Origin: Natrialbaceae archaeon AArc-T1-2
GTDB lineage: Archaea; Halobacteriota; Halobacteria; Halobacteriales; Natrialbaceae
Reading direction: 5' to 3'
Length of the DNA stretch: 64,000 nucleotides
Assembly (NCBI RefSeq): GCF_030273315.1
Contig: NZ_CP127174.1
Coordinates: 2,480,001-2,544,000 of the forward strand
The notes below the pieces were generated by a model that saw only the letters and a list, made by a program, of their open reading frames with translations, made no database searches and was not told the DNA's origin. How positions within the stretch are numbered: the stretch's first letter is position 1; every line of letters starts with the position of its first letter. This document shows positions 15,662 through 23,612 of this stretch, in pieces. Both the position numbers and the translations under genes were made by a program.

Positions 15662-16326
15662 AGAACTATGAGCAGAAAGACGGAAAACGAGTCTGGTTAG
15701 AACAAACCGAAGTACAGCTGCTACTCAGCAAACTCCCAAAACGCGAAACCGAGCAGCACATCGGTGTTAAACTCGGGTGCAAAGGAGGCACTCGACGCGC
15801 CGAAGCGGCAGCAGTCACACCGATCGACGTTGTGCGGAACAGCAATGGGACGTACCATCTACGGATTTGGTCGGACGTCGAGAAAACCGGAGAGTACCGC
15901 GAAACACCAATCCCGGTCGAACTGGCGACAGAGATCAACACGCTAGCGAACGCAAAAGGACTCGACCCGGACGAGGCAGTGCTTGACGTTACGCCGAAAA
16001 CACTGTACCGGTGGGTGAAGCGCGCAGCAGAACGATGCTACGCCGAGACAGGCGACGAAGGCTGGTTGTACGTCGATTACCACGACCTCAGGCGAACGTG
16101 GGGAACACACCTCTTAGAACAGGGAGTCCTCCCGAGCGTGGTTATGACGTGGGGTGGTTGGACAGACTGGGAAACGTTCTTGAGGCATTATCTTGGAGAA
16201 TTCTCTCCAGAGGCGCTGAAGCGGGAGCGGTCGAAAGTCGATTACCTTGAAGGTGATTCATCGGTCGTAAACGACCCGCAAGCTCACCTAATGCCGGTCG
16301 GAACAACTCACGCGCACCGATCGTAA
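15652..16326 (+). CDS. Catalytic-domain-only tyrosine recombinase
   Basis: About 224 residues. It has the active-site pattern of the family: Arg in GCKGGTRRAEAAAV (near 50), HDLRR near 147, and the RHYLGEF segment with the nucleophile Tyr near 184. No N-terminal core-binding domain is present, as in short recombinases known from haloarchaeal viruses and plasmids. Two ATG codons are possible (15652, or 15658 coupled to the leader ORF). It may resolve dimers or invert DNA rather than integrate the element, since a full-length recombinase is also present. Confidence 0.8.
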   Translation: MRMKNYEQKDGKRVWLEQTEVQLLLSKLPKRETEQHIGVKLGCKGGTRRAEAAAVTPIDVVRNSNGTYHLRIWSDVEKTGEYRETPIPVELATEINTLANAKGLDPDEAVLDVTPKTLYRWVKRAAERCYAETGDEGWLYVDYHDLRRTWGTHLLEQGVLPSVVMTWGGWTDWETFLRHYLGEFSPEALKRERSKVDYLEGDSSVVNDPQAHLMPVGTTHAHRS

Positions 16327-16330
16327 CCCC

Positions 16331-16407
16331 CTCAAAATTTTGTGGTTGTGGTTGAAAACAGGCGTTTCAGGGGTGTTAGGAGTGCGAAAACAGACGTTTC
16401 AAACGCC
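16331..16407 (+). repeat. Post-stop AT-rich repeat with GGCGTTTCA / GACGTTTCAAACG half-sites
   Basis: CTCAAAATTTTGTGGTTGTG follows the recombinase stop by four bases, as at 10937. It is followed by AACAGGCGTTTCAGG and AACAGACGTTTCAAACG. The same two blocks (AACAGGCGTTTCAAAC and AACGGACGTTTCAAACG) are found at 20011-20060 next to the other recombinase. Recombination or operator sites are plausible. Confidence 0.6.
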
Positions 16408-16480
16408 CGTATTTGGAGTGTTGAGTGGTTGAGTCAGCGCATGACAATCTTTGTATCCCTCGAATGAGAGTGACGAGATA

Positions 16481-19400
16481 ATGGCTGTGAGCGCGGAACA
16501 ACTCATCGACGATATCGATGCGGACAGGATCGAGAGTCTTGCCGATCGGTATCAATCTCTCTCGAAGTACGAGCGGGCACAAATGAACGAGGCGACGATC
16601 AGGCAACAGTACATCAACCCGTTAATCAGAGCGCTCGGGTGGGATACGACGAGTGACCAAGTGCTCCCCGAGCAACGAACTCTCACCGGTGACGCGGATT
16701 ATGCTCTTTCGCTCAACGGTCGAGAACAGTTTTTCATTGAAGCGAAACGACCTGCGAAGAGTCTCGACGATACGCGCCGAGTCCGTGGAGAAGAGCAGTC
16801 TTTTGCGGTTCAAGCGATTGACTACGCATGGCACCAAGGGTGTGACTGGGCGGTTCTCACTAACTTCGAAGAGCTTCGACTGTATTTCTCTCACGTCCCC
16901 AAGGACAGGGTTGACGAAGGGCTCGTCTTTGAGCTCAGTGTCGATGAGTACGCGACTGAAGACGGGTTAGAGAAACTATCTAAAATCTCGAAGGCAGCGG
17001 TTCGAAACGGGTCTCTCGACGCGCTTGAACGGACGCGTCAACGTGACACGGTAACTGATGAGATTCTCAACGTTCTTTCGAAAGCTCGAATCCAGTTAAC
17101 GACCGACGTGCACGAATCGCACCCGGAACTTTCGATGGATGAACTTCGGGAAGGCGTGCAGCGTATCCTTGACCGGTTAGTCGTGATGCGAGTCGCCGAG
17201 GACCGGTCGATTATCCCGCGCGACACGCTGTTGAAAATGACCGAGTCGTGGGAAGAGACGACCATCAACCGCGACGTTCGAATGCTCGTCAGGGACTTGA
17301 AGAACGCGTTCCGGGACTTCGACTCGGTGTACAATTCAGAGTTGTTCGCAGAGCATCCGTGTGAGAACTTCGAGATCGATAACGAAGTTCTTCAAGACGT
17401 TATCGAGGATCTGTACGAGTACAACTTCTCTCACATCGATGCAGACGTTCTCGGGTCGATTTACGAGGATTACCTTGGGCACGCGATCGAAGACCAAGAA
17501 GACGATCAAGACTTAGAACTCATTTCGCAGCAGGATGAGCGGAAAGAGGGAGGGGTGTACTACACGCCCGTCCCGGTCGTCGAGTACATTGTCGAAGCGA
17601 CTCTCGGCGAACGCTTGGACAGTATCATGGCCGACGTGAAAGCCGAGTTAGACGGGGACGAACCGGATTTTGAAGCTGCGAGAAAGCACTTCGACGAGAT
17701 CGAAGATATTCGATTCTTAGACGTTACGTGCGGGTCAGGGTCGTTCCTAATCAAAGCGTACGACCTCTTCGAGTCGTGCTACGATGAATTCAAAGGCCTC
17801 GTCAATGACGCGAAAGAGGACGGTGAGTTGTTCGGATTCTCGAACGCTCAACGCCTTCCGGATGATTACCGGCAGAGGATCCTCCGGAACAACATTTACG
17901 GGGTTGATCTGGACTACCAGGCGACTGAAATCGCGTCAGTAAACCTGTTGCTAAAGGCGTTGAAGAAAGACGAGAAACTCCCGACGATCCTTGAGGATAA
18001 CATCAAACAGGGGAACAGCCTGTTGAACGGTTCTCCCGACGAAGTAGCCGACGTAATGGGTATTTCCGAGGAGGAAGCAGAGGAACTCGGGGCCTTAGAT
18101 TGGGAAAACAAGTTCGACGACGTCTTCGAGGAAAACGGTGGTTTCGACGTTATCGCCGGGAACCCGCCGTGGGGAGCCGACATTGACGAGATCGACGCGT
18201 GGTTAGAAAGTGAGGAAGAGTACGACCTCGCTGTTAACCAGTACGACTCGTACGAGTTGCTCATCGAGTTAGGTGACGATCTGTTAACCGAGAATGGGAC
18301 ACTTGGGTTCATTATCCCTGATTCGATTTTCAACGAGGATTCCGTTCCGTTGCGACGCTGGTTAGTCGATGAACGCCAGTTAGACCGGGTTCACAAGCTC
18401 GGTGAAGGCGTGTTCCCGGACGTTTGGGCGGCGACAGCGATTGTACAGTACACGATCGCGGATCCGGATCCGGAGAACGAAGTCGAAGTCTCGCTACTCC
18501 AGAAAGAAGATCGAGAGACGATGATGGGTTCCGGCGGGGAAGCTCTCGGTAGCGTTGTCGGGAAGAAAAGCCACGTGACGCTACAGAAGCGCTTCCAAGA
18601 AGCGGACGGGTACACGTTCGACGTGTGGGCGTCCGAAGAAGATCACCGGATCATGGAGGCAATGACGACCGGTACAGTCGATTGGAGCGATGTGCTCGAT
18701 AATGGGCGCGGTGACGAGATCGGTAAAGACGGCGAAGTGATGAAATGTCCGTACTGCATGGAATGGGATACGTTCCCGCAGAGTCGAGCGAAATCGAAAG
18801 GCGGTGGGTACTACTCGAAAACGTGCACTCACTGCGGTGAAGAGTACGAATTCGAAGAAGCCGTCACGACGAAAGAGATCATTCAACCGACCGAGACCGA
18901 GGACTGTGATTTACCGATTTACTTCGGTGAGCACGTAAGCCGATACCGGACGGAAGGTAGCGCGTTCATTGACGCGGATATCGACGGGATTGGTCTCAAA
19001 GACGATTGGCGATTCGAACCACCGAAGCTGCTGATTCGAGAGGCAGGTGTAGGGTTCTATGCGACGGTTGATTACACTGACGCGCGGTGCCTGAAGTCGG
19101 TCATGTCGTTCCGACCGTTAGAAGACCCGGAGGAACCGTACGACCAGTACGATTTAGAGTATTTCTTAGGGTTCCTGAACACGCGAGCGATGCTGTACTA
19201 CTACGCGAAGCGGAAAGGGATCGTTGAGTGGCAGTCGTACCCGCGACACCCTCAGTCGTTCATCATGTCTCTCCCCATCCCGGCGGTTGACTTTGATGAT
19301 GAGGACGAGGTTGAAGCGTACGAGGAGTTTGTCGAGTTAGTGCGTGAAGCGATCGAGTCTGACGGGAAGGTCGACGAAGACCTTGATTGGGAAATCGAGA

Positions 19401-19531
19401 AGCGAGCGCTCGATCTGTACGGGATCCAGGATGAGAACCGTCCGCGGATTTGGAATGAGCTCAAGGAATTGCAGCGACTCCGGATTGTACGAGAATTGTT
19501 CCCGGATGGCGGTGACGAAGACGACGATTAG
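16481..19531 (+). CDS. Type IIG restriction-modification enzyme (Eco57I-like)
   Basis: A protein of about 1016 residues that both methylates and cuts DNA. The N-terminal nuclease has DADYALSLN and FIEAKRP (the D...ExK pattern, residues 72-90). A helical linker follows, then the adenine methyltransferase: motif I LDVTCGSGSF near 413 and the catalytic NPPW near 562. The C-terminal third is the target-recognition region and holds a zinc ribbon (CPYC...CTHC, about 755-786). The ATG is preferred; an in-frame TTG lies ten codons upstream. It probably gives the element a selfish or anti-phage advantage. No separate specificity subunit is nearby. Confidence 0.85.
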   Translation: MAVSAEQLIDDIDADRIESLADRYQSLSKYERAQMNEATIRQQYINPLIRALGWDTTSDQVLPEQRTLTGDADYALSLNGREQFFIEAKRPAKSLDDTRRVRGEEQSFAVQAIDYAWHQGCDWAVLTNFEELRLYFSHVPKDRVDEGLVFELSVDEYATEDGLEKLSKISKAAVRNGSLDALERTRQRDTVTDEILNVLSKARIQLTTDVHESHPELSMDELREGVQRILDRLVVMRVAEDRSIIPRDTLLKMTESWEETTINRDVRMLVRDLKNAFRDFDSVYNSELFAEHPCENFEIDNEVLQDVIEDLYEYNFSHIDADVLGSIYEDYLGHAIEDQEDDQDLELISQQDERKEGGVYYTPVPVVEYIVEATLGERLDSIMADVKAELDGDEPDFEAARKHFDEIEDIRFLDVTCGSGSFLIKAYDLFESCYDEFKGLVNDAKEDGELFGFSNAQRLPDDYRQRILRNNIYGVDLDYQATEIASVNLLLKALKKDEKLPTILEDNIKQGNSLLNGSPDEVADVMGISEEEAEELGALDWENKFDDVFEENGGFDVIAGNPPWGADIDEIDAWLESEEEYDLAVNQYDSYELLIELGDDLLTENGTLGFIIPDSIFNEDSVPLRRWLVDERQLDRVHKLGEGVFPDVWAATAIVQYTIADPDPENEVEVSLLQKEDRETMMGSGGEALGSVVGKKSHVTLQKRFQEADGYTFDVWASEEDHRIMEAMTTGTVDWSDVLDNGRGDEIGKDGEVMKCPYCMEWDTFPQSRAKSKGGGYYSKTCTHCGEEYEFEEAVTTKEIIQPTETEDCDLPIYFGEHVSRYRTEGSAFIDADIDGIGLKDDWRFEPPKLLIREAGVGFYATVDYTDARCLKSVMSFRPLEDPEEPYDQYDLEYFLGFLNTRAMLYYYAKRKGIVEWQSYPRHPQSFIMSLPIPAVDFDDEDEVEAYEEFVELVREAIESDGKVDEDLDWEIEKRALDLYGIQDENRPRIWNELKELQRLRIVRELFPDGGDEDDD

Positions 19532-19779
19532 TTGACGGGGACTAAGTCTCGGTGTCTGAATTGAACTGGGAGTACGTCACCCGACTCGACAGCGCGTACG
19601 CGATACGAGAGCCGGTCTAAGCCCCGACCGGTCTCACTACCTAAGTCATCCTCGAAAACGTCCACGACGACGCACTCGGCACCGTGGAATCGATTGTCCG
19701 GATCCTCACTCCCAAGGTACACGCTGACTTTGTCCCCAGTTGAGTACGGTTCCGAGGACGGTTGCGGAATATCTTCCAT
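19528..19779 (-). CDS. Small DUF8139-like protein
   Basis: 83 residues (MEDIPQPSSEPYSTGDKVSVYL...), with a predicted small beta-barrel: GDKVSVYLG, ECVVVDVFEDD, YRVRAVESG. Similar proteins are widespread in haloarchaeal mobile elements, from memory of the family. It converges on the restriction gene with a 4-base overlap of the two ends. The spacer upstream has a motif copy on the opposite strand, 12 bases from its start, which could also regulate it. Function unknown. Confidence 0.6.
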   Translation of the reverse strand: MEDIPQPSSEPYSTGDKVSVYLGSEDPDNRFHGAECVVVDVFEDDLGSETGRGLDRLSYRVRAVESGDVLPVQFRHRDLVPVN

Positions 19780-19790
19780 ACTGCGTTTTG

Positions 19791-19817
19791 ACCCTAACCC
19801 GTCTTAAGGGATAGTAG
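19791..19817 (+). promoter_or_regulatory. Element-specific promoter-like motif (copy 8)
   Basis: ACCCTAACCCGTCTTAAGGG followed by ATAGTAG. Unlike other copies, no start codon follows at 40-45 bases; a run of hairpins does. TAAGGG-ATAGTAG-CCCTTA in this copy can itself form a hairpin. It is either the promoter of an RNA or an operator for the leftward small gene. Confidence 0.55.
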
Positions 19818-19975
19818 CCCTTAGTATCAGTTAGAAGGGGAGCCGGTTGGGTCGTCGCCCCTTCTGGAATCGTGGTTGAGCAAGGTAATACGGGTGGGAG
19901 TCCCGGGCGGAGATGTCAACTCCGCCGTTTGCTTGCGACCGGGCGGGTGCTTGTCCCCGCTCGCTGTTTTCAAAG
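19816..19975 (+). ncRNA. Candidate structured RNA with three stem-loops
   Basis: Downstream of the promoter-like motif lie three consecutive hairpins and no convincing ORF. First: AGAAGGGG pairs with CCCCTTCT (19833-19865). Second: GGCGGAG-ATGTCAA-CTCCGCC (19906-19926). Third: GCGGG pairs with CCCGC near 19942-19960, extended by GCGA/TCGC. A TGTTTT run follows at about 19965. This is the layout of a small RNA ending in a T-tract. The opposite strand could fold similarly as a leader of the 83-residue gene. Strand and ends are inferred. Confidence 0.45.
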
Positions 19976-20045
19976 ACTCAGTGAGGTGTGGTTGTAGTTT
20001 TGTAGTCGGGAACAGGCGTTTCAAACCTTGTAACGCATACAAACG

Positions 20046-20060
20046 GACGTTTCAAACGTC
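20046..20060. repeat. 15-bp palindrome GACGTTT-C-AAACGTC beside the recombinase gene
   Basis: A near-perfect palindrome at the stop codon of the full-length recombinase, preceded by AACAGGCGTTTCAAAC at about 20011. Related half-sites are at 16355 and 16387. It could be part of the attachment or a recombinase-binding site. Confidence 0.5.
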
Positions 20061-21024
20061 ACATATTGAACGCGTCACGCCTCAACTCTCGCTTCTGCTG
20101 TTCCGATCGAACGTCGTAATGATCCGAAATCACTCTCTCGCTCACGTCGAACCTCGAAGCTAAGAGAGATGGATCATGTCCTTGGTCGAGCCAAGCGGTG
20201 ATTGACGATCGGCGGATATCGTGAGGGGAGACAGCTTTCTCGCACTTCGAGGAGTAATCCGCACAGTCACACGTTGAAGAGTAATCCGAACAGTCCGTGA
20301 GACGATACACTCGACGACGAATCGTTGATCGAGCCATTCTACCGTACCGAGTCGTGAGTAGACTAGATCGGTTGAAGTCGTCAGTAGAGTCGATCCGGCG
20401 ATCCTCGATGTAATGTTTGAGGAGAGAACATACCCACCCGTGCAGATTCACTTCCCTTTCTGACCCGACTTTGTTCTTGAGGGGAGTGTGGGTCTCTGGC
20501 CGGTGGTTGAGTTCGATATACATTTCGTCGAGATGCAAATCCTTTAGATCGAGTGATCTGAGCGCGCCGATCCGTACTCCCGCTGTCCAGCAAAGCGCCA
20601 GGATTACGTGGTCGATCGACGCGTACTCGTAGCGCTCTAGCTCATCGAGGAGTGCCCCCGCCCGGTCAGCCGAGATTGATCGGTCGCGCGCTTTACCCCC
20701 GCGAGTCGGGAGTACAATCGATTCGGACAGATCGTTCCCGGGAACTCCCGACCAACCCATTCTCTCGACGAAACGGAGGAACAGGCGAACGACGCTTAGC
20801 TGGTTGTACATCGTATTACTGTTAATCTCGTCAGCCCGTGCGCGGCGGAAGCGAGAGATGTGAATCGGTTCGATCGACTGTAGTCGACTCACCCCCACGC
20901 GCTCACACCAGAGACGGAATTGCTTTAGCTGATAGCGATGGTTTTGAATCGAACTCGCAGAGAGTTCCGTCGATCGTTCAGTCAGGTACGCTTCAATCGC
21001 TTCTTGAGGTGTTACGTCGGTCAT
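20059..21024 (-). CDS. Full-length tyrosine recombinase / integrase
   Basis: 321 residues. An N-terminal core-binding (SAM-like) domain (TPQEAIEAYLTERST...) is followed by the catalytic domain: Arg in AGVRIGALRSLDL near 175, SPHDIRRSSI near 266, and the nucleophile Tyr in ISDHYDV near 304. All key residues are visible, so it is probably active and the best candidate for integrating this element. The insert TDCSDYSSTCDCADYSSKC is Cys-rich and unusual. The ATG giving MTDVTPQ is preferred over a GTG ten codons upstream. Confidence 0.85.
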   Translation of the reverse strand: MTDVTPQEAIEAYLTERSTELSASSIQNHRYQLKQFRLWCERVGVSRLQSIEPIHISRFRRARADEINSNTMYNQLSVVRLFLRFVERMGWSGVPGNDLSESIVLPTRGGKARDRSISADRAGALLDELERYEYASIDHVILALCWTAGVRIGALRSLDLKDLHLDEMYIELNHRPETHTPLKNKVGSEREVNLHGWVCSLLKHYIEDRRIDSTDDFNRSSLLTTRYGRMARSTIRRRVYRLTDCSDYSSTCDCADYSSKCEKAVSPHDIRRSSITAWLDQGHDPSLLASRFDVSERVISDHYDVRSEQQKRELRRDAFNM

Positions 21025-21054
21025 GGTCTTACGACCGACTGGATGCGCCGTCAC

Positions 21055-21383
21055 ACGGTCCGTGAGCGAGCGCGCCGAGACTTGTGATCTATTCGAGGCT
21101 ACAGCCAGCCCCCTTCACCTGTAGTCGGAAGCCCGCGCAGCGAAGCGAGCAGGAACCGATATCGGCAGTCGGTGGAAGCGGAGCGCAGCGCCGAAGGCGC
21201 GAGCACCGAACCGCGAAACCGCGTGGAGCGAAGACCGAATCCTGCCCCAACCCACTCGCTCACTTCGTTCGCGAGAACCCACAGATAGCGTAGGGACGTT
21301 TATAGGTAGTTCCAGCATTGACAAGCTAGATTCCCTCAAGTCCCCCTATCGGGGGTCGTCGCCGTTGTGCGGTTATACAAAAT
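21055..21383. other. Gene-free spacer between recombinase and IS element
   Basis: About 330 bases without a supportable gene. The centre is low-complexity and rich in GCG/GAGC (GCGCAGCGAAGCGAGCAGG). There are an inverted pair CTCGC/GCGAG at 21256-21276 and a hairpin CCCCC-TATC-GGGGG at 21342-21355. TAGGGACGTTTATAGG at 21291 recalls TAGGGACGTTTGTGAG at 15526. The missing C-terminal part of the neighbouring truncated integrase was not found here. Confidence 0.5.
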
Positions 21384-22309
21384 GCTTTGTTGAATAGCTG
21401 CTGAACGATGGTTAGAGTGGCTCACAGAGCTTTTCTATGTTGATGATGGCGAACATGAGGACAATTTCACGGAACTGTCGATACCAGCCCAGCGCTCGCA
21501 CGGCATCGCCGAGCGAGCGCTTCGTTGTCGAGTACGACGTTTCGGCCATCCAGCGCTGAGCGTAGCCTTTTGTCCGGATAAGCGTGTTGTTCCCTGTCGT
21601 GAGTGGTTTCGATCCACGCTGTAAGATCAGTGGTTCGACACCGAGGGCGTAGAACTCGTATTTGGTGTGCCAGTTGTGGAAGGCTTTGTCAGCAGCGACG
21701 GAAAGCAGGTCGTCCGCGTTCCGGCGGACGACCTGCGGCCCTGTCTTCGTATCGTGTTTCCACCGGGCTGAGATATGAACGTCAAGAACTGCAAGAGACT
21801 CTACATCGGTTAATGTGGTCACTTTCAGCGTCTGCACGCTATTCCCGGATCGCTGACGGTAATACGATGATGCAGCGTGTCGGTCGAAGAACGTACTGTC
21901 GAGAGCGACGTGTCCAGACTGCGGGTGTTGCTGCGCTGAAACGCGCAGCAACGCCCGCCACACCCACATTTTCAGCCGATCGAACGACTTGTAGATCGTG
22001 CTGTAATCCGGCAACTCGTCCTGATCGAGGCCAAGTACGTCACGAACCTCAGACATGTACTTCAGCCGGTTCGGCGTTTCACGGTAGCTATGGCCCTCTT
22101 CGAGCCGAAAACAGTGCAAAACGACATGTACCCAGCGGGCGAACCCGCCGCTGGCGGGCTCGCCCGCGTGCTTCCCCAACGCTTGTTTGGCTAGGTCTCG
22201 ACACTGCTCAACGAAGTCGAGGATATCGATTTCCATACCAACCTCGATTTCCTCGACTTCATCCTTCTAACCCGTGATATCAGCTGATTAGATCGCTCTT
22301 CAACAGAGC
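21384..22309 (-). mobile_element. IS5-family (IS903-like) insertion sequence
   Basis: Left end GCTTTGTTGAATAGC and right end, read inward, GCTCTGTTGAAGAGC form imperfect terminal inverted repeats (13 of 15 match). The GCTTTGTTGAA core is typical of the IS903 group of IS5. The element of about 926 bp carries one transposase gene that fills most of it. No matching target duplication is seen at the flanks, so a flank was probably deleted or exchanged after insertion. Confidence 0.8.
21412..22236 (-). CDS. IS5-family DDE transposase
   Basis: 274 residues, full length for the family. Catalytic Asp in HVALDSTFFDRH (near 115), second Asp in LSVAADKAFHN (near 186), and Glu in RWMAETSYSTTKR, the conserved R...E...K signature of IS5 transposases (near 240). 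It moves the surrounding element by cut-and-paste. The frame is intact. Leftward, like the integrase it interrupts. Confidence 0.9.
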   Translation of the reverse strand: MEIDILDFVEQCRDLAKQALGKHAGEPASGGFARWVHVVLHCFRLEEGHSYRETPNRLKYMSEVRDVLGLDQDELPDYSTIYKSFDRLKMWVWRALLRVSAQQHPQSGHVALDSTFFDRHAASSYYRQRSGNSVQTLKVTTLTDVESLAVLDVHISARWKHDTKTGPQVVRRNADDLLSVAADKAFHNWHTKYEFYALGVEPLILQRGSKPLTTGNNTLIRTKGYAQRWMAETSYSTTKRSLGDAVRALGWYRQFREIVLMFAIINIEKLCEPL

Positions 22310-23245
22310 ACGATCTTCGGTATCGATATCCGTAAGGTTACAAAGCCGAGTCAGAAGATGCTTCAAGGCGCGTGAGCGGTACTGATTTCCTTGTCGTGTG
22401 AGCCACAACGCCTCCGAATCATCGTACATCGGGATCGTCTCCCGCTGTTTGATCCATTTATCCAATACATCGGCTGTTCTTGTTTGAAGGCTCACGATCC
22501 AGTTGTCCCTGTTTTTCGAACTCTCCTCTTTCGGGATACGAAGCACATTATTGTCGACGTCTACCCATGACGGTGTCGCTCGAGCTACCTCGATTGGTCG
22601 TAATCCAGCATCCAAGCTTACGAAGACTAATGATGGAATCTTCCACCCGTTGGCACGATCCCAATCGTCAGGCGTAACCTCCGATTTGGGTTTCTCGAAA
22701 CGCTGAGCTAAATAGATCCGCCAGCGCTCGCGTTCTTCGGGTGTAAGACTATTATACGATGGAATCGATCCATATTCGAGAGTGGCTTCACGAATTTTAC
22801 TTCGTTCCTCACGAGTCAGAAAATCTCTCGGCTGGGACGAACCACCAGAATTGAAGCGGATATCTGGCTCCCACTCATCGAGTCCATGCTTGTGATGTCT
22901 CCACTTCAGCAGCATCTGAACTGCCTTCTGGCAGTTATCCTTGTGGGCGTTGCTCTTCTCCTCGTATGCCAATTCCTGCATCCACCCATCCGCGTGCTCG
23001 TGAGTTACATCAGCGACATATCGTCCTTCTTGCTCCCAGACCCACCGGTAAAACATGTCCATCCGGTATGCTCTAGCCCGCACTGTCTCGAAGGCATACC
23101 CATTGACTTTGTCTGGATTCTTCCCGAACGTGAGCAACCACTTGAGACAGTCCTCACGTTGGGACCGATAGTCAGATAGTTGACGTTCGTTGAGCAATTC
23201 TTCGCTTGGTTCCGTGACTACCGTGATACCGTCCAGATCGGTCAT
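22280..23245 (-). pseudogene. Truncated tRNA-adjacent integrase, C-terminus replaced by IS end
   Basis: 321 codons remain. The core-binding domain and first catalytic Arg (DAGLRPIEVARA) are present, but the HxxR box and nucleophile Tyr are gone. The reading frame enters the right end of the IS after DTEDR and ends with ALLKSDLIS encoded by IS sequence. It is therefore inactive. The ATG giving MTDLDGITVV is used; the frame open upstream reaches into the tRNA gene and is not coding. Position next to the tRNA 3' end marks it as the integrase that used this attachment site. Confidence 0.85.
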
Positions 23246-23410
23246 GATTGCCCCCTGAATCTTACATCGAATGTGATTGCCGGGGCAACAACATGAACCG
23301 CAAGACGGCGTCGGGGTAACACGGCTTCGATTACGTGTTTGCCCTGTGGCATCGTATTCACCTGAGGTTAGCCACGGACCAAAACCGCAAGACGAGAAAG
23401 GGATTGGGAT

Positions 23411-23484
23411 GCTCCGACGGGGATTTGAACCCCGGTCATTGCCTCGAGAGGGCAATATGATTGGCCGGACTACACTATCGGAGC
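23411..23484 (-). tRNA. tRNA-Glu (anticodon CTC)
   Basis: Read on the minus strand, GCTCCGA pairs with TCGGAGC as acceptor stem. TTGCC/GGCAA closes a loop CTCTCGA with anticodon CTC, and the T arm is GGGGTTCAAATCCCC. CCA is not encoded. The 3' end faces the mobile element, the usual orientation when a tRNA is the integration target. No second copy of the 3' half was found inside the window, so the far attachment site lies outside. Confidence 0.93.
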
Positions 23485-23612
23485 CCACGTCGCTTACACT
23501 CGCTCGTTACCCGCTGGACTGTTTAAGGGTTCCGTTTCGGCCCCGGGCTGTCGGGGACTGACACCCACGGAAGGCTCGTGATTGGGTCGGGAAATCGTTA
23601 CAGCGGACCGCA

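Larger units (their letters stand above)
1..23410. mobile_element. Integrated pleolipovirus-like provirus / integrative element (right part)
   Basis: This stretch runs from the left edge to the 3' end of a tRNA-Glu gene and differs in style from the chromosome to its right. Small overlapping genes, viral-type replication and structural genes, three tyrosine recombinases, its own intergenic repeats and a lack of CTCGAG mark it as foreign. Genes at 2.5-10.1 kb follow the order of a pleolipovirus structural module. The core element may end near 21.06 kb, just past the intact recombinase. The stretch from 21.06 to 23.4 kb (an IS plus a truncated integrase) may be an older element in the same tRNA site. 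The left attachment site is not in the window, so the full size is unknown. Confidence 0.85.

Noticed and set aside
19876-20163. Rightward 95-codon frame in the spacer beside the full-length recombinase
   Set aside because: It runs antisense into the recombinase gene, begins with TTG and has no acidic bias. The hairpins suggest an RNA instead.
21115-21339. Possible remainder of the truncated integrase on the other side of the IS
   Set aside because: The leftward frames there show no HxxR box or Tyr motif and are low-complexity, so the C-terminus appears to be lost.
23246-23488. Upstream 81 codons of the truncated integrase frame
   Set aside because: They run through the tRNA gene and are rich in Cys, Arg and Ser with no homologous look; an ATG at 23245 is in the right place.
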